Part shown: piece after piece, positions 8,042 through 17,214 of the stretch
Position numbering within the stretch: the stretch's first letter is position 1
Layout: each line of letters begins with the position of its first letter
Assembly: GCF_902705855.1 (NCBI RefSeq)
Contig: NZ_CACSIJ010000013.1
Span: 101,120 to 143,246, forward strand
Direction: 5' to 3'
Length of the DNA stretch: 42,127 nucleotides
DNA from: Zhongshania aliphaticivorans
Lineage (GTDB): Bacteria; Pseudomonadota; Gammaproteobacteria; Pseudomonadales; Spongiibacteraceae
Made by a program: the position numbers and the translations under genes
The notes under the pieces: model-generated
What the model was told of the DNA's origin: nothing
Database searches by the model: none
What the model saw: only the letters and a program-made list of their open reading frames with translations

Positions 8042-10876
8042 GTGAAATATTTGAAATCAGTGGCTTTGTTTGTCCTCATTTTTCAGTTGGCAGCCTGCAG
8101 TTGGTTGAATTTAGGCGATGCTAGCGAAGAAGTATTAAAACCCGTCAGTGACCAGCGTGAATATCGCTATTTAGAGCTTGAAAATGGCCTGCGGGTTATG
8201 CTGATTTCAGATGCGGGGGCCGACAAAGCCGCCGCATCCTTAGATGTTAATGTGGGTAGCCGCCAAGACCCCAAAGATTATCAAGGCTTGGCGCACTTTT
8301 TAGAGCACATGTTGTTTTTGGGTACAGAAAAATATCCAGAGGCTGGTGCCTATCAGGCATATATCACTGCCCATGGTGGCAGTCATAACGCCTTCACCAG
8401 TTTTGAGCACACCAATTACTTTTTTGATATTAGCGCCGATTCTTTAGAGCCGGCACTGGATCAATTTGCCCAGTTTTTTGTGGGGCCACTGTTTAACGCA
8501 GAGTATGTGCAGCGTGAAGTGAATGCGGTGAACTCAGAGTATCGCGCTCGTATACGCGACGATCAGCGCCGAGAGTTGGCGGTGTTTAAGTCACAGCTAA
8601 ATCAAGAACATCCTTTCGCCAAATTTTCGGTAGGTAATCTCGATACCTTGCACAGCAGCGAAGAGGCTGCACTGCGGGAGCAGTTGCTGAGTTTTTATCG
8701 TAAGAATTACTCCGCCAATATCATGACGCTGACGGTAATTGGTCGTGAGTCCCTAGCTGATTTAGAGGCTCTTGTACGACCTAAATTCAGTGTTGTTAAA
8801 AACCGCAGTCGCGATTTGGCAGCTATCGATGTGCCCCTATTTAAAGTTGGTGATTTACCTCGTTGGATAAATATTCAGCCTGTGCAAAATCGACGCTCCT
8901 TGTCAGTTAACTTTCCGGTGCCGGATGCGGAGCAATACTGGCGCAGCAAGCCCTTGAACTACATCGGCAATATTCTCGGTCATGAAGGCGGTGGCAGCTT
9001 GCTGTCGGTGCTTAAAGCGCGGGGTTGGGCAGACAGCTTGAGCGCAGGGCAGAGCTTTGATTATCAGGGCGGTGCACTGTTTGGTGTTGATGTTTCCTTA
9101 ACTGACACTGGTCTCAAGCATGTAGATGAGATCGTTGGCTTGATATACGAGAGCATTGCTCAGTTACGTGGCAGCGGCATTGATGCGTGGCGTTTTGAGG
9201 AGCAGGCGGGTTTAGCCAAACAGCAGTTTATGTTTAGGGCCCAAAATGCACCGATCAATGAAGTGGTGCAGCTGTCTATGGCGTTGCAGAAATTTCCTGC
9301 CCAAGAGTTACTGCGTGGGCCGTATTTGATGGATGACTATCGGCCTGACGTGTTAAAAGAATTTTTAGCGGTGATGACGCCAGAAAATAGCTACATCAGC
9401 TTGGTGGCACCGGATGTGAGTGTCGATGCCGAGATTGCTCGCTATCAAGTTAATTACGGCCAGCGTGAAGTCAGCACCGAGCAATTAAGTGCCTTGACCA
9501 AAAGCGACACCGCAGGTCTTGGCTTGCCGGTAAAGAATAACTTTGTCGCCTCTGATTTTAGCCTCAAAACTGGCGGAGAATCTGCGCCTAAGCTATTGGC
9601 CAGTGCGCCGATTGAGTTGTGGCTGAATACCGACGATGTATTTGAATTGCCGAAGGGGCGAGTGTATTTGTTACTCGAATCTGATGACGCCGTGGCGGAC
9701 GCAGAGCACCGCGCAAAAAGTGATTTATGGCTGCGCATGGTGAAAGATCAGCTTAATGAACTGGCATATCCCGCCCAGTTAGCAGGTTTAGATTTTGACG
9801 TGTCGGTAGGTTGGCGCGGTATTCAAATCAGCGTTGGTGGCTTCAATCAGAAGCAGGGCGAATTACTGGGTGAGTTATTGGCGGTATTGAAAGCCCCAGA
9901 ATGGCAGCAAAGTCGCTTTTCAAGATTGAAGGCGCAACGCCTTCGTCAGTTTGAGAATGCTCGTCGTCAATCACCTTATCAGCAGGTGGTTGCTGAATTA
10001 CCCCGCATGTTGAATAGCGAGACACCGGGTTTGGTGGAGCACGAGGACGCTACTCAGGCTGCTGATATGGCCGCCGTTGCCGAGCATGTGAAATCAGTGA
10101 TGAAAAATCTGCATTTACGTATGCTGGTAGATGGCAACTTTAACGAGGCTGACGCCAAGGCTCTGACTGAGGTGGTCACGACAGCGCTGCCAAATGCAGT
10201 AGACACACGGTCGCCGGCGCAGTTTGTGACGCAATTGACTGCAGGAACGTCGGTGCGAAAAATTGCTGCGGAGCATGACGACAGCGCGGTGCTCTTATAT
10301 GTGCAAAGTGCGGTTAAGGGCATGGAGGCGCGGGTGGCAATGGGCCTAACAGCGCAGATGATGAGCGCGGATTTCTATCATAAATTACGTACTGAAAAAC
10401 AGTTGGGTTATGTCGTTAGCGCCAGTGTTTATCCTCAGCGTGAAGTTGCCGGTATGATCTTTTTGGTGCAGTCACCGGTGCTTGATCCCGCCGCGGTTCA
10501 GGGCGAGATCAATGCATATATTCAGCAGTGGCTAGCCACAGGTGTAGACGAAGCAAGTTTTAATAAGCATAAGGCTAGCTTGTTGCTACGTCTTGCGGAG
10601 CAGCCAGAAAATTTATGGGACGCCGCCGCCCGCCACTGGCAGGATTTGCTGGACGACTACCCCAAGTTTAATAGCCGAGAATTACTGGTCGAGGCTTTAG
10701 AAGGTTTGAGCTACAGCGACTGGCTTGCGGCGACCCAGCGCGATTTTGCGGCGGACAAGCAGCGCGCTTTGCTGGTGTATAACGCAGGTAAATGGCCAGA
10801 GTCGATTCCTGCTGGAAAGGCGAGTGGCGAGCCTGCTAAGTTTAAGGCCGGCTTACCCGCTTATCGCTTTGAGTAA
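8042..10876 (+). CDS. M16 zinc peptidase, pitrilysin/insulysin type, predicted lipoprotein
   Basis: A 944-residue M16A peptidase that would degrade peptides inside a closed clam-shell chamber. The inverted zinc motif HFLEH is at residues 85-89 and the third ligand E166 lies in NSEYRAR, the same spacing as E. coli pitrilysin (H88/H92/E169). Further M16 domains follow to the C terminus, including the R/Y active-site helper region in KLRTEKQLGYVVSASV. The N terminus has a lipoprotein signal with lipobox LAAC (C19) and Ser at +2, pointing to outer-membrane anchoring. The start is GTG, supported by the SD AAGGAAGG. A terminator follows directly. Confidence 0.93.
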   Translation: MKYLKSVALFVLIFQLAACSWLNLGDASEEVLKPVSDQREYRYLELENGLRVMLISDAGADKAAASLDVNVGSRQDPKDYQGLAHFLEHMLFLGTEKYPEAGAYQAYITAHGGSHNAFTSFEHTNYFFDISADSLEPALDQFAQFFVGPLFNAEYVQREVNAVNSEYRARIRDDQRRELAVFKSQLNQEHPFAKFSVGNLDTLHSSEEAALREQLLSFYRKNYSANIMTLTVIGRESLADLEALVRPKFSVVKNRSRDLAAIDVPLFKVGDLPRWINIQPVQNRRSLSVNFPVPDAEQYWRSKPLNYIGNILGHEGGGSLLSVLKARGWADSLSAGQSFDYQGGALFGVDVSLTDTGLKHVDEIVGLIYESIAQLRGSGIDAWRFEEQAGLAKQQFMFRAQNAPINEVVQLSMALQKFPAQELLRGPYLMDDYRPDVLKEFLAVMTPENSYISLVAPDVSVDAEIARYQVNYGQREVSTEQLSALTKSDTAGLGLPVKNNFVASDFSLKTGGESAPKLLASAPIELWLNTDDVFELPKGRVYLLLESDDAVADAEHRAKSDLWLRMVKDQLNELAYPAQLAGLDFDVSVGWRGIQISVGGFNQKQGELLGELLAVLKAPEWQQSRFSRLKAQRLRQFENARRQSPYQQVVAELPRMLNSETPGLVEHEDATQAADMAAVAEHVKSVMKNLHLRMLVDGNFNEADAKALTEVVTTALPNAVDTRSPAQFVTQLTAGTSVRKIAAEHDDSAVLLYVQSAVKGMEARVAMGLTAQMMSADFYHKLRTEKQLGYVVSASVYPQREVAGMIFLVQSPVLDPAAVQGEINAYIQQWLATGVDEASFNKHKASLLLRLAEQPENLWDAAARHWQDLLDDYPKFNSRELLVEALEGLSYSDWLAATQRDFAADKQRALLVYNAGKWPESIPAGKASGEPAKFKAGLPAYRFE

Positions 10877-10885
10877 TTTGAAGAT

Positions 10886-10916
10886 AATGGCTTACAGGGT
10901 GTAAGCCATTGTTTTT
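10886..10916 (+). terminator. Rho-independent terminator after the M16 peptidase gene
   Basis: A perfect ten-base stem AATGGCTTAC/GTAAGCCATT (10886-10895 and 10901-10910) with loop AGGGT, followed by GTTTTT. Confidence 0.9.
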
Positions 10917-11009
10917 GATGCATTCTATGATGATGTTGTAATAGTTTATTCATATAAAAAATAGTTTCATTTAGTTGATTTATGCATAAAAAGCTGTGAG
11001 AATTTCCGT

Positions 11010-11039
11010 CGCCCAAATCTGTAAACCAGATCTTGGGCG
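11010..11039 (+). promoter_or_regulatory. Strong hairpin upstream of aceE
   Basis: CGCCCAAATCTG (11010-11021) pairs with CAGATCTTGGGCG (11027-11039), with a single bulged base and loop TAAAC. No T-tract follows on either strand, so it is not an obvious terminator. It lies in the 367-base gap (10877-11243) between the M16 terminator and aceE; no gene is seen there. It could be a transcribed leader element or an operator. Confidence 0.45.
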
Positions 11040-11139
11040 TAGGTAAAAATTCCTGTATTCGGGTGTTCGTAGGCTCAAAAGGCTCGCGTTTTGCCCAACT
11101 AGGCCAGGTGATAACCGTCACTCACAGGCTGATTCCAAG

Positions 11140-11165
11140 CACCCGGAGCTGATCGCTCTCCGGTG
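11140..11165 (+). promoter_or_regulatory. Proximal hairpin in the aceE leader
   Basis: CACCCGGAG (11140-11148) pairs with CTCCGGTG (11158-11165), one bulge. An alternative pairing is available between CACTCAC (about 11119-11125) and GTGAGT (11164-11169). This arrangement of mutually exclusive stems about 80 bases before aceE suggests an RNA regulatory leader. I recall that a conserved 'aceE RNA motif' has been described upstream of aceE in pseudomonads, but could not compare it. Confidence 0.4.
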
Positions 11166-11243
11166 AGTCAGTTGTAAGCGGAACACATCCAAGCTCAATG
11201 CTTGCTGGTCTGGACAGCCCACTGTATTGGTAAAGGACTGTGT

Positions 11244-13907
11244 ATGTATCAAGACCATGATTTGCGTGAAGACTTAGATCCCCAAGAAACCCAAGAGTGG
11301 CTAGAAGCCCTCGATGGCGTATTAAAAAATGGTGGTCGGGCGCGCACTGCATTTTTGATGAAAAGACTGGCCAAGCACGCAACACGTGCCGGCACCGAGC
11401 TTCCCTCTGCAATTACCACCTCATTCCGCAATACCATCGAACCGAATAACGAACGCCGTATGCCAGGCGATTTGTTTATGGAACGTAAAATTCGCTCGAT
11501 GATTCGCTGGAATGCCTTGGCGATGGTGATGCGCGCCAACGATAATAACGAGGGCTTGGGCGGTCATATTTCGAGCTTTTCGTCCTCCGCAACCTTGTAT
11601 GATGTGGGCTTTAACTATTTCTTCCGTGGCGGCGAAAAGGCCGATTTAATCTACTACCAAGGCCATAGCTCGCCGGGTATGTATGCGCGCTCCTATCTTG
11701 AGGGGCGTATTGATGAAACTCAGCTAGATAACTTCCGCCGCGAAGTCGACGGCAATGGTTTGTCGTCGTATCCACATCCTTGGTTAATGCCAGATTACTG
11801 GCAGTTCCCTACGGTGAGTATGGGGCTGGGGCCGATTCAGGCGATATACCAAGCACACGTAATGAAGTACCAACAAAGCCGCGGTTTGGTTGATCACGGC
11901 GACCGTAAGGTGTGGTGCTTTATGGGGGATGGCGAGAGTGACGAGCCAGAATCACTGGGATCTATCGCCTTGGCGGGGCGTGAAAGATTAGATAATTTAA
12001 TTTTTGTTGTTAACTGTAATTTGCAGCGGCTGGATGGGCCGGTGCGTGGCAACGGCAAAATCATTCAGGAGCTGGAAGGTGTTTTCCGTGGTGCTGGCTG
12101 GAATGTCGTCAAAGTTATTTGGGGTCGACACTGGGATAAATTATTAGAAAAAGATACCACCGGCTTATTGCGTCGCCGAATGAATGAAGTGGTTGATGGC
12201 GAGCTACAAAACTATAAAGCCAATGGTGGTGCGTATACCCGTAAACATTTCTTTGGTAAATATCCAGAGCTGCTAGAGCTGGTAAAAGACCTGTCTGACG
12301 AAGATATTATGTATCTCAATCGCGGCGGTCACGACCCATACAAAGTTTACGCAGCCTATGCCCAGGCGATGGAAACCAAAGATCGTCCGACTGTGATACT
12401 AGCCATGACCGTGAAAGGTTATGGCTTGGGCGAGGGTGGCGAAGCGCAAAATGAAGCGCACTCGGTTAAAAAGCTCGATTTAGAAGAACTGAAAAAATTC
12501 CGCGACCGCTTCGGTGTGCCAATCAGCGACGATAATTTAAAGTCGGTGCCGTATTATCGCCCTGCAGAAGATAGCCCAGAAATGGTCTATATGCGCAAGC
12601 GCCGTGAAAAGCTAGGCGGTTACTTACCGGCTCGTCAGGCGGAGTTTGAAGCTGTAACAACACCAAGCTTAGATACATTTAGTGCCCAGTTAAAAGCCAC
12701 CGGCAAGCGTGAAATTTCATCGACGATGGCTTTTGTTCGCATGCTGTCTAGCTTGGTGAAAGACAAGGAAGTAGGTTCTCGCATCGTACCAATTGTGCCG
12801 GATGAAGCTCGTACCTTCGGTATGGAGGGGATGTTCCGTCAGCTAGGTATTTACTCCTCTCAGGGTCAGCGTTATACACCGCACGACTCTGATCAAATCA
12901 TGTATTACAAAGAAGACAAGCAGGGCCAAATTCTCGAAGAGGGGATTACCGAGGCTGGTGCATTTTCTGCGTGGTTGGCGGCGGCGACCTCCTATAGCAA
13001 CCATCATTACCCGATGATTCCGTTTTACATTTTCTATTCAATGTTTGGTTTTCAGCGGATTATGGATCTTGCTTGGGCGGCGGGTGATTCGCAGGCGCGG
13101 GGCTTCTTGATTGGCGCTACTGCCGGTCGCACTACTCTGAACGGTGAGGGCTTGCAGCATCAAGACGGTCATAGCCATTTGATGGCAAATATGATTCCAA
13201 ACTGTATTTCATATGACCCAACCTACTCCCACGAGCTAGCCGTAATTATTCAAGACGGTATGCGGCGCATGTATCAAGACAAGGAAAACGTTTATTACTA
13301 CGTAACCGTAATGAACGAAAATTACGCCCATCCCGATATGCCAGAGGGCTGTGTAGAAGGCATCATAAAGGGCTTGTATTGTCTTGCGCCATCGGAGGTT
13401 AAAAAGCCAAAACTAAAAGTGCAGCTAATGGGCTCTGGCACCATTTTGCGCGAAGTAGAAGCGGCGGCAGTAATTCTAAAATCTGATTACAAAGTAGAGG
13501 CCGATATTTGGAGTGCGACCAGTATTAACCTGTTGCGCCGCGACGGTTTGGATTGCGAACGCTGGAATATGATGCATCCAGAAAGTGACGCTCGCGTGCC
13601 GTATGTGACTGAGCAGTTGCGCGGCAAGCAGGGACCGGTTATTTGTGCAACAGACTATATTAAGTCCTATGGTGAGCAGTTGCGGCCTTATATTGAGGCG
13701 CGCTACGTGGTGCTGGGTACAGACGGTTATGGCCGTTCAGACACCCGCGCCAAACTGCGCCAGCACTTTGAAGTAGACCGCCAGTACATTGTTGTTGCGG
13801 CATTAAAAGCCTTGGCCGACGATGGACAGCTCGCTGCAAGCGAAGTGACAAAAGCAATTAAGGCTTTTGATTTAGATGTGGATAAATCGAATCCACTTTA
13901 TCGCTAA
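11244..13907 (+). CDS. aceE: Pyruvate dehydrogenase E1 component (homodimeric type)
   Basis: An 887-residue AceE that decarboxylates pyruvate with thiamine diphosphate and reductively acetylates the lipoyl domains of AceF. The TPP/Mg motif GDGESDEPES starts at residue 228, with the paired Asn residues in VVNCNLQRLDGP around 257-259, the same positions as in the E. coli enzyme. Start ATG 11244 (MYQDHDLRED) fits the family N terminus and has SD AAGGA; an in-frame upstream start at 11202 would add 14 unlikely residues. aceF follows after 20 bases. No PdhR-type regulator gene or lpd gene is adjacent, so E3 must be encoded elsewhere. Confidence 0.97.
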   Translation: MYQDHDLREDLDPQETQEWLEALDGVLKNGGRARTAFLMKRLAKHATRAGTELPSAITTSFRNTIEPNNERRMPGDLFMERKIRSMIRWNALAMVMRANDNNEGLGGHISSFSSSATLYDVGFNYFFRGGEKADLIYYQGHSSPGMYARSYLEGRIDETQLDNFRREVDGNGLSSYPHPWLMPDYWQFPTVSMGLGPIQAIYQAHVMKYQQSRGLVDHGDRKVWCFMGDGESDEPESLGSIALAGRERLDNLIFVVNCNLQRLDGPVRGNGKIIQELEGVFRGAGWNVVKVIWGRHWDKLLEKDTTGLLRRRMNEVVDGELQNYKANGGAYTRKHFFGKYPELLELVKDLSDEDIMYLNRGGHDPYKVYAAYAQAMETKDRPTVILAMTVKGYGLGEGGEAQNEAHSVKKLDLEELKKFRDRFGVPISDDNLKSVPYYRPAEDSPEMVYMRKRREKLGGYLPARQAEFEAVTTPSLDTFSAQLKATGKREISSTMAFVRMLSSLVKDKEVGSRIVPIVPDEARTFGMEGMFRQLGIYSSQGQRYTPHDSDQIMYYKEDKQGQILEEGITEAGAFSAWLAAATSYSNHHYPMIPFYIFYSMFGFQRIMDLAWAAGDSQARGFLIGATAGRTTLNGEGLQHQDGHSHLMANMIPNCISYDPTYSHELAVIIQDGMRRMYQDKENVYYYVTVMNENYAHPDMPEGCVEGIIKGLYCLAPSEVKKPKLKVQLMGSGTILREVEAAAVILKSDYKVEADIWSATSINLLRRDGLDCERWNMMHPESDARVPYVTEQLRGKQGPVICATDYIKSYGEQLRPYIEARYVVLGTDGYGRSDTRAKLRQHFEVDRQYIVVAALKALADDGQLAASEVTKAIKAFDLDVDKSNPLYR

Positions 13908-13927
13908 TAGTTTAGAAGGATTTTTTT

Positions 13928-15574
13928 GTGGCAAAAGAAACGGTAAAAATTCCTGACCTAGGTGGCGGTGAAGTTGATGTCATTGAGGTCTGTGTCAAGG
14001 TGGGTGATATCGTCGCCAAAGAAGACTCGTTGGTGGTATTAGAGTCTGATAAAGCGTCTATGGAAATCCCATCGCCAAAGGCCGGTAAAGTGCTAAGTAT
14101 TAGCATTAAAGAAGGCAGCACGGTAAGTGAAGACGACGTCATTCTTGAAATAGAAGTAGAGGGTGAGGCGTCCTCAGAAGCTGCTGTGGAAGAAAAATCA
14201 GAGGCGGAAGTGACATCTGCGGCGGAAGCCGAGCAAGAAGCGGCACCATCAACAGCTGCGCCGGCGAAAAGTGAAAAGCCCGCTGCTGGCGGCCTGAAAC
14301 GTGAAATGATCGAAGTGCCAGACATCGGCGCTAGCGATGGCATTGAGGTTATTGAGGTTTGTATTGCGGAGGGCGACGAGGTTGGCGAAGGTGATTCGCT
14401 GATTGTATTGGAGTCTGACAAAGCCTCAATGGAAGTGCCTTCACCCTATAGCGGTAAAATTGTGTCGGTGGCGATTAAGACCGGCGACAATGCGAAGCAG
14501 GGTACGGCTATTGCAGAAATTGAATATCAAACTACTGCGGAAGAGTCTGAAACCAATATTGATGCGGCAGACACGGCGCCAGAAAAAGCGCCAGAGAAAC
14601 CCGCTCCGGTGCCAGAAAAATCTGCCCCTGCGGCGAGCAAGGTAGCTGAACCCTTTGTTCCCTCCGTTGTTAGCCACGCCGGCGTGTATGCGGGGCCAGC
14701 GGTGCGCAAATTGGCAAGGGAATTTGGTGTCGAGCTAGAGCAGGTAACAGGTACTGGGCCACGGAATCGAATCGTTAAAGAAGATCTGCAGCAATTTGTA
14801 AAAGATCTAGCGACGGGTAAAACGGCGACGGTTGGCTCGGGTATTCCTGCCATTCCAGAGGTCGACTTCAGCCAGTTTGGTGAAATTGACGTTCAGCCGA
14901 TGACCAAACTGCATAAATTAACTGCGGCAAATATGCATCGTAGCTGGGTGAACTTGCCTCATGTGACACAGTTTGATGAAGTAGACATTAGCGAGCTGGA
15001 AGACTTCCGCGCCAGTGTTAAGAAAGAAAGCGAGCAGCGCGGCGTTAAGCTTACGCCATTGCCATTCTTACTGAAAGCGGCGGCACTCGCGTTGCGTACC
15101 TATCCTAAGTTTAATGCCTCGCTGAGTAGTGATGGCGAAAACATAGTCTTTAAAAGGTATGTCAATATTGGTATCGCTGTAGACACCCCTGCGGGTTTGG
15201 TGGTGCCAGTGATTCGCGATGTAGATAAAAAATCGCTGTGGGAGCTTGCCGCAGAATCTGCCGAGTTAGCGCAGAAAGCGAAGGATCGTAAACTCAAGCC
15301 CGCCGATATGCAGGGCGGCTGTTTTACTATTTCAAGCCTTGGCAATATTGGAGGCACCGGCTTTACCCCAATTATAAACGCGCCAGAAGTGGCGATTATG
15401 GGGGTGTCTAAACTAGCTGTGAAACCACTGTGGAATGGCAGTGAGTTTGTTCCTGCTAAAATGTTGCCGGTGTCATTGTCATACGATCACCGCGCTTTAA
15501 ATGGTGTTGATGCTGGGCAGTTCTTTAGTTATATGGGTGAGCTGTTAACTGATATACGGCGCTTGTTGTTGTAA
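13928..15574 (+). CDS. aceF: Pyruvate dehydrogenase E2, dihydrolipoyl acetyltransferase
   Basis: A 548-residue E2 core protein. There are two lipoyl domains, with lipoylated lysines K42 and K165 in ESDKASME motifs. They are separated by Ala/Pro/Glu-rich linkers (about 80-115 and 200-240). A peripheral subunit-binding domain follows at about 252-292 (GPAVRKLAREFGVELEQV), then the catalytic domain. The active-site motif is DHRALNG with H521; Asn525 replaces the Asp of E. coli, as I recall also for Azotobacter/Pseudomonas E2p. The E. coli enzyme has three lipoyl domains, this one two. GTG start with SD GAAGGA. It forms an operon with aceE. Confidence 0.96.
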   Translation: MAKETVKIPDLGGGEVDVIEVCVKVGDIVAKEDSLVVLESDKASMEIPSPKAGKVLSISIKEGSTVSEDDVILEIEVEGEASSEAAVEEKSEAEVTSAAEAEQEAAPSTAAPAKSEKPAAGGLKREMIEVPDIGASDGIEVIEVCIAEGDEVGEGDSLIVLESDKASMEVPSPYSGKIVSVAIKTGDNAKQGTAIAEIEYQTTAEESETNIDAADTAPEKAPEKPAPVPEKSAPAASKVAEPFVPSVVSHAGVYAGPAVRKLAREFGVELEQVTGTGPRNRIVKEDLQQFVKDLATGKTATVGSGIPAIPEVDFSQFGEIDVQPMTKLHKLTAANMHRSWVNLPHVTQFDEVDISELEDFRASVKKESEQRGVKLTPLPFLLKAAALALRTYPKFNASLSSDGENIVFKRYVNIGIAVDTPAGLVVPVIRDVDKKSLWELAAESAELAQKAKDRKLKPADMQGGCFTISSLGNIGGTGFTPIINAPEVAIMGVSKLAVKPLWNGSEFVPAKMLPVSLSYDHRALNGVDAGQFFSYMGELLTDIRRLLL

Positions 15575-15602
15575 GGGCGTAGTAATTTCCTCATCGCAAA
15601 AT

Positions 15603-15643
15603 CTAGCTAGAAAGGCTTTCTTTAAGAAAATCTTTCTAGCTAG
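15603..15643. repeat. Long inverted repeat downstream of aceF
   Basis: A perfect twelve-base inverted repeat CTAGCTAGAAAG (15603-15614) and CTTTCTAGCTAG (15632-15643). The 17-base spacer contains a nested near-palindrome TTTCTTTAAGAAA. The stem is AT-rich and no T-tract follows, so it is at best a poor terminator for aceEF. It could be an operator or a remnant of a small mobile repeat. Confidence 0.55.
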
Positions 15644-16001
15644 TATTAAAGATAGTCAGGATAAAATACTTAATTTACAAACTTCTTCACTTCGTTTCTG
15701 CGGCAAAAGTGGCTAGATATATTTCAGTTTAACGATATATTAAGGCGGCCTGCTGCCGACGTCTGTGCCGATATTTTTTTGCGGACAAAGAGGCATAAGA
15801 ATAGGAGAAGGGAAGGCGTATATTTCATCCTTGGTAACTGCGTTGGTAGTTCGAGCAGATACGGTTAGAGATACAAAATAATACGTCGTGGGGCAAAGGT
15901 TCGTATAAGGCTCCGAAACAAAATATGGCCCTTGATGTCTGTCGAGCCGGTGGAATGACATCTTGCGCAGCAGGAATCATAGTTACTCTGGAGTTATCGT
16001 T
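15644..16001. other. Non-coding gap before the SRPBCC gene
   Basis: About 360 bases with no credible gene. A 73-codon minus-strand frame exists but has no ribosome site, no family resemblance and unnatural composition. I see no further repeat or strong promoter; the SRPBCC gene's SD (GGAG near 15990) is at the right end. Confidence 0.5.
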
Positions 16002-16436
16002 ATGACTAAAGAAAGAACACTGCGCTCTTCTAGAACTTTGCCATTCTCACCTAAAGAAATATACGGGGCCTTTGCGTCTGCTGATTTACTTTCTAGGTGG
16101 TGGGGACCTGACGGTTTTTCTAATACTTTCGAGATTTTTGAGTTTACTTCAGGCGGTCGCTGGAAGTTTCAGATGCACGGCCCTGACGGCAAAAGTTATC
16201 TTAATGAAAGCTTTTTTGAGGAGCTTGTGCCTGATACCAAAGTTGTAATTCATCATGATTGCCCGCCACACTTCCGGCTTACAATTACGCTAACTTCTGT
16301 TAGTGACGGTACGCAGTTGACGTGGGAGCAGTTTTTTGACGACGCCGAAACTGCGCAAGCTGTCAAGCAGCGGGTTGGCTCCGCGAATGAGCAGAATATT
16401 GATCGCCTGACTCGTGTACTTAGCGAAAAGTGTTAA
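16002..16436 (+). CDS. SRPBCC/AHSA1-domain protein
   Basis: A 144-residue single-domain protein of the START-like SRPBCC fold, AHSA1 (activator of Hsp90 ATPase homologue) subgroup. Visible landmarks are the N-terminal RTLPFSPKEIYGAFASADLLSRWWGPDGF, GGRWKFQMHGPDG and the C-terminal helix with a long run of polar residues. Bacterial members bind small hydrophobic ligands, and most have no assigned role. I chose ATG 16002 with SD GGAG; an upstream TTG at 15963 would add 13 residues. It converges with the response regulator gene 16 bases on. There is no signal peptide. Confidence 0.85.
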   Translation: MTKERTLRSSRTLPFSPKEIYGAFASADLLSRWWGPDGFSNTFEIFEFTSGGRWKFQMHGPDGKSYLNESFFEELVPDTKVVIHHDCPPHFRLTITLTSVSDGTQLTWEQFFDDAETAQAVKQRVGSANEQNIDRLTRVLSEKC

Positions 16437-16452
16437 TGGGGTATAGCATCCC

Positions 16453-17100
16453 TTACTTATTTCGACTAATTAGCCCCAGCTCCATCGCTTTTAAAGTGGC
16501 CTCCGCCCGCGAATTTATTTGTAGCTTGCGGTAAATTTCTTTTACGTAGCTGGCCACGGTATGGTGACTAAGTGATAGTGATTCAGCGGTGCTACGCACG
16601 CTGTAGCCGTGTGCAATTAGCGTGAGTACTTCTTTTTCGCGGGGTGTAATCTCTGCTTCGGGAGTGGCCTTTTGAGGCTGAAAAAAGCTCAGCATTCTAC
16701 GTGCAATACTGGGTGACAGCGGTGGTTGGCCTTCGAGAATGCCTTTAAGACGGGTGGTGAACACAGCTTCGGTTTCGTCTTTGAGTAAATAGCCTGTCGC
16801 GCCGGCCTTGAGTGCGTCAAACAGGTGATTTGAATCGTCGAAAATGGTGGTAATGACACATTGGCAGCTGGGGTTAATCGTAAAAATATCGGCCATGATG
16901 CCTATGCCTGAGCCATCTGGTAGGCCAATATCTAATAAGGCTAACTGCGGCACCCAGTCGCTAATTGATGATTTGGCGCTGCTAATAGAGTTCGCGGTGC
17001 GAATGTCGGCCCCTTCAAAACAGTCAGCACATACGCGGTAGAGCCAGTCCGCTACGTCCGGTAGGTCTTCAACGATTAGTATATTTTGATAGAGGGTCAA
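16453..17100 (-). CDS. NarL/LuxR-type response regulator
   Basis: A 215-residue two-component regulator. The receiver domain starts NILIVEDLPDVADW, with phosphoacceptor D57 in LALLDIGLPDGSG and the conserved Lys in GYLLKDE. The LuxR/NarL helix-turn-helix is at about 150-212 (EITPREKEVLTLIAHGYSVRSTAESLSLSHHTVASYVKEIYRKL). I chose TTG 17100 because it puts D57 in its usual place and has GAGG five bases upstream. The ATG at 17172 would add 24 residues and lacks a usable ribosome site. It is divergent from the histidine kinase across 114 bases, clearly its cognate pair. Confidence 0.9.
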   Translation of the reverse strand: MTLYQNILIVEDLPDVADWLYRVCADCFEGADIRTANSISSAKSSISDWVPQLALLDIGLPDGSGIGIMADIFTINPSCQCVITTIFDDSNHLFDALKAGATGYLLKDETEAVFTTRLKGILEGQPPLSPSIARRMLSFFQPQKATPEAEITPREKEVLTLIAHGYSVRSTAESLSLSHHTVASYVKEIYRKLQINSRAEATLKAMELGLISRNK

Positions 17101-17214
17101 TCCTGCCTCGCCGTCTTTTATCTGTATGGAATATAAACAATAATAGTGCCTGAATATATCTACTGCGCACATCCCCTATTCGCGGGTGAGGCGATAAAAG
17201 CAAAAAGAGAAACC

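Noticed and set aside
11202-11243. Extended N terminus for AceE
   Set aside because: The added 14 residues are unlike any AceE, and the AAGGA ribosome site fits ATG 11244.
13912-14421. 169-codon minus-strand frame rich in Ser opposite aceF
   Set aside because: It is a shadow of the Glu/Ala-rich lipoyl region of aceF, without independent support.
15481-15510. Asn525 in place of the catalytic Asp of AceF (DHRALNG)
   Set aside because: As I recall, the Azotobacter/Pseudomonas E2p branch also has Asn here, so it is a normal variant and not a broken enzyme.
15740-15961. 73-codon minus-strand frame between aceF and the SRPBCC gene
   Set aside because: No Shine-Dalgarno, no family resemblance and implausible composition; taken as chance.
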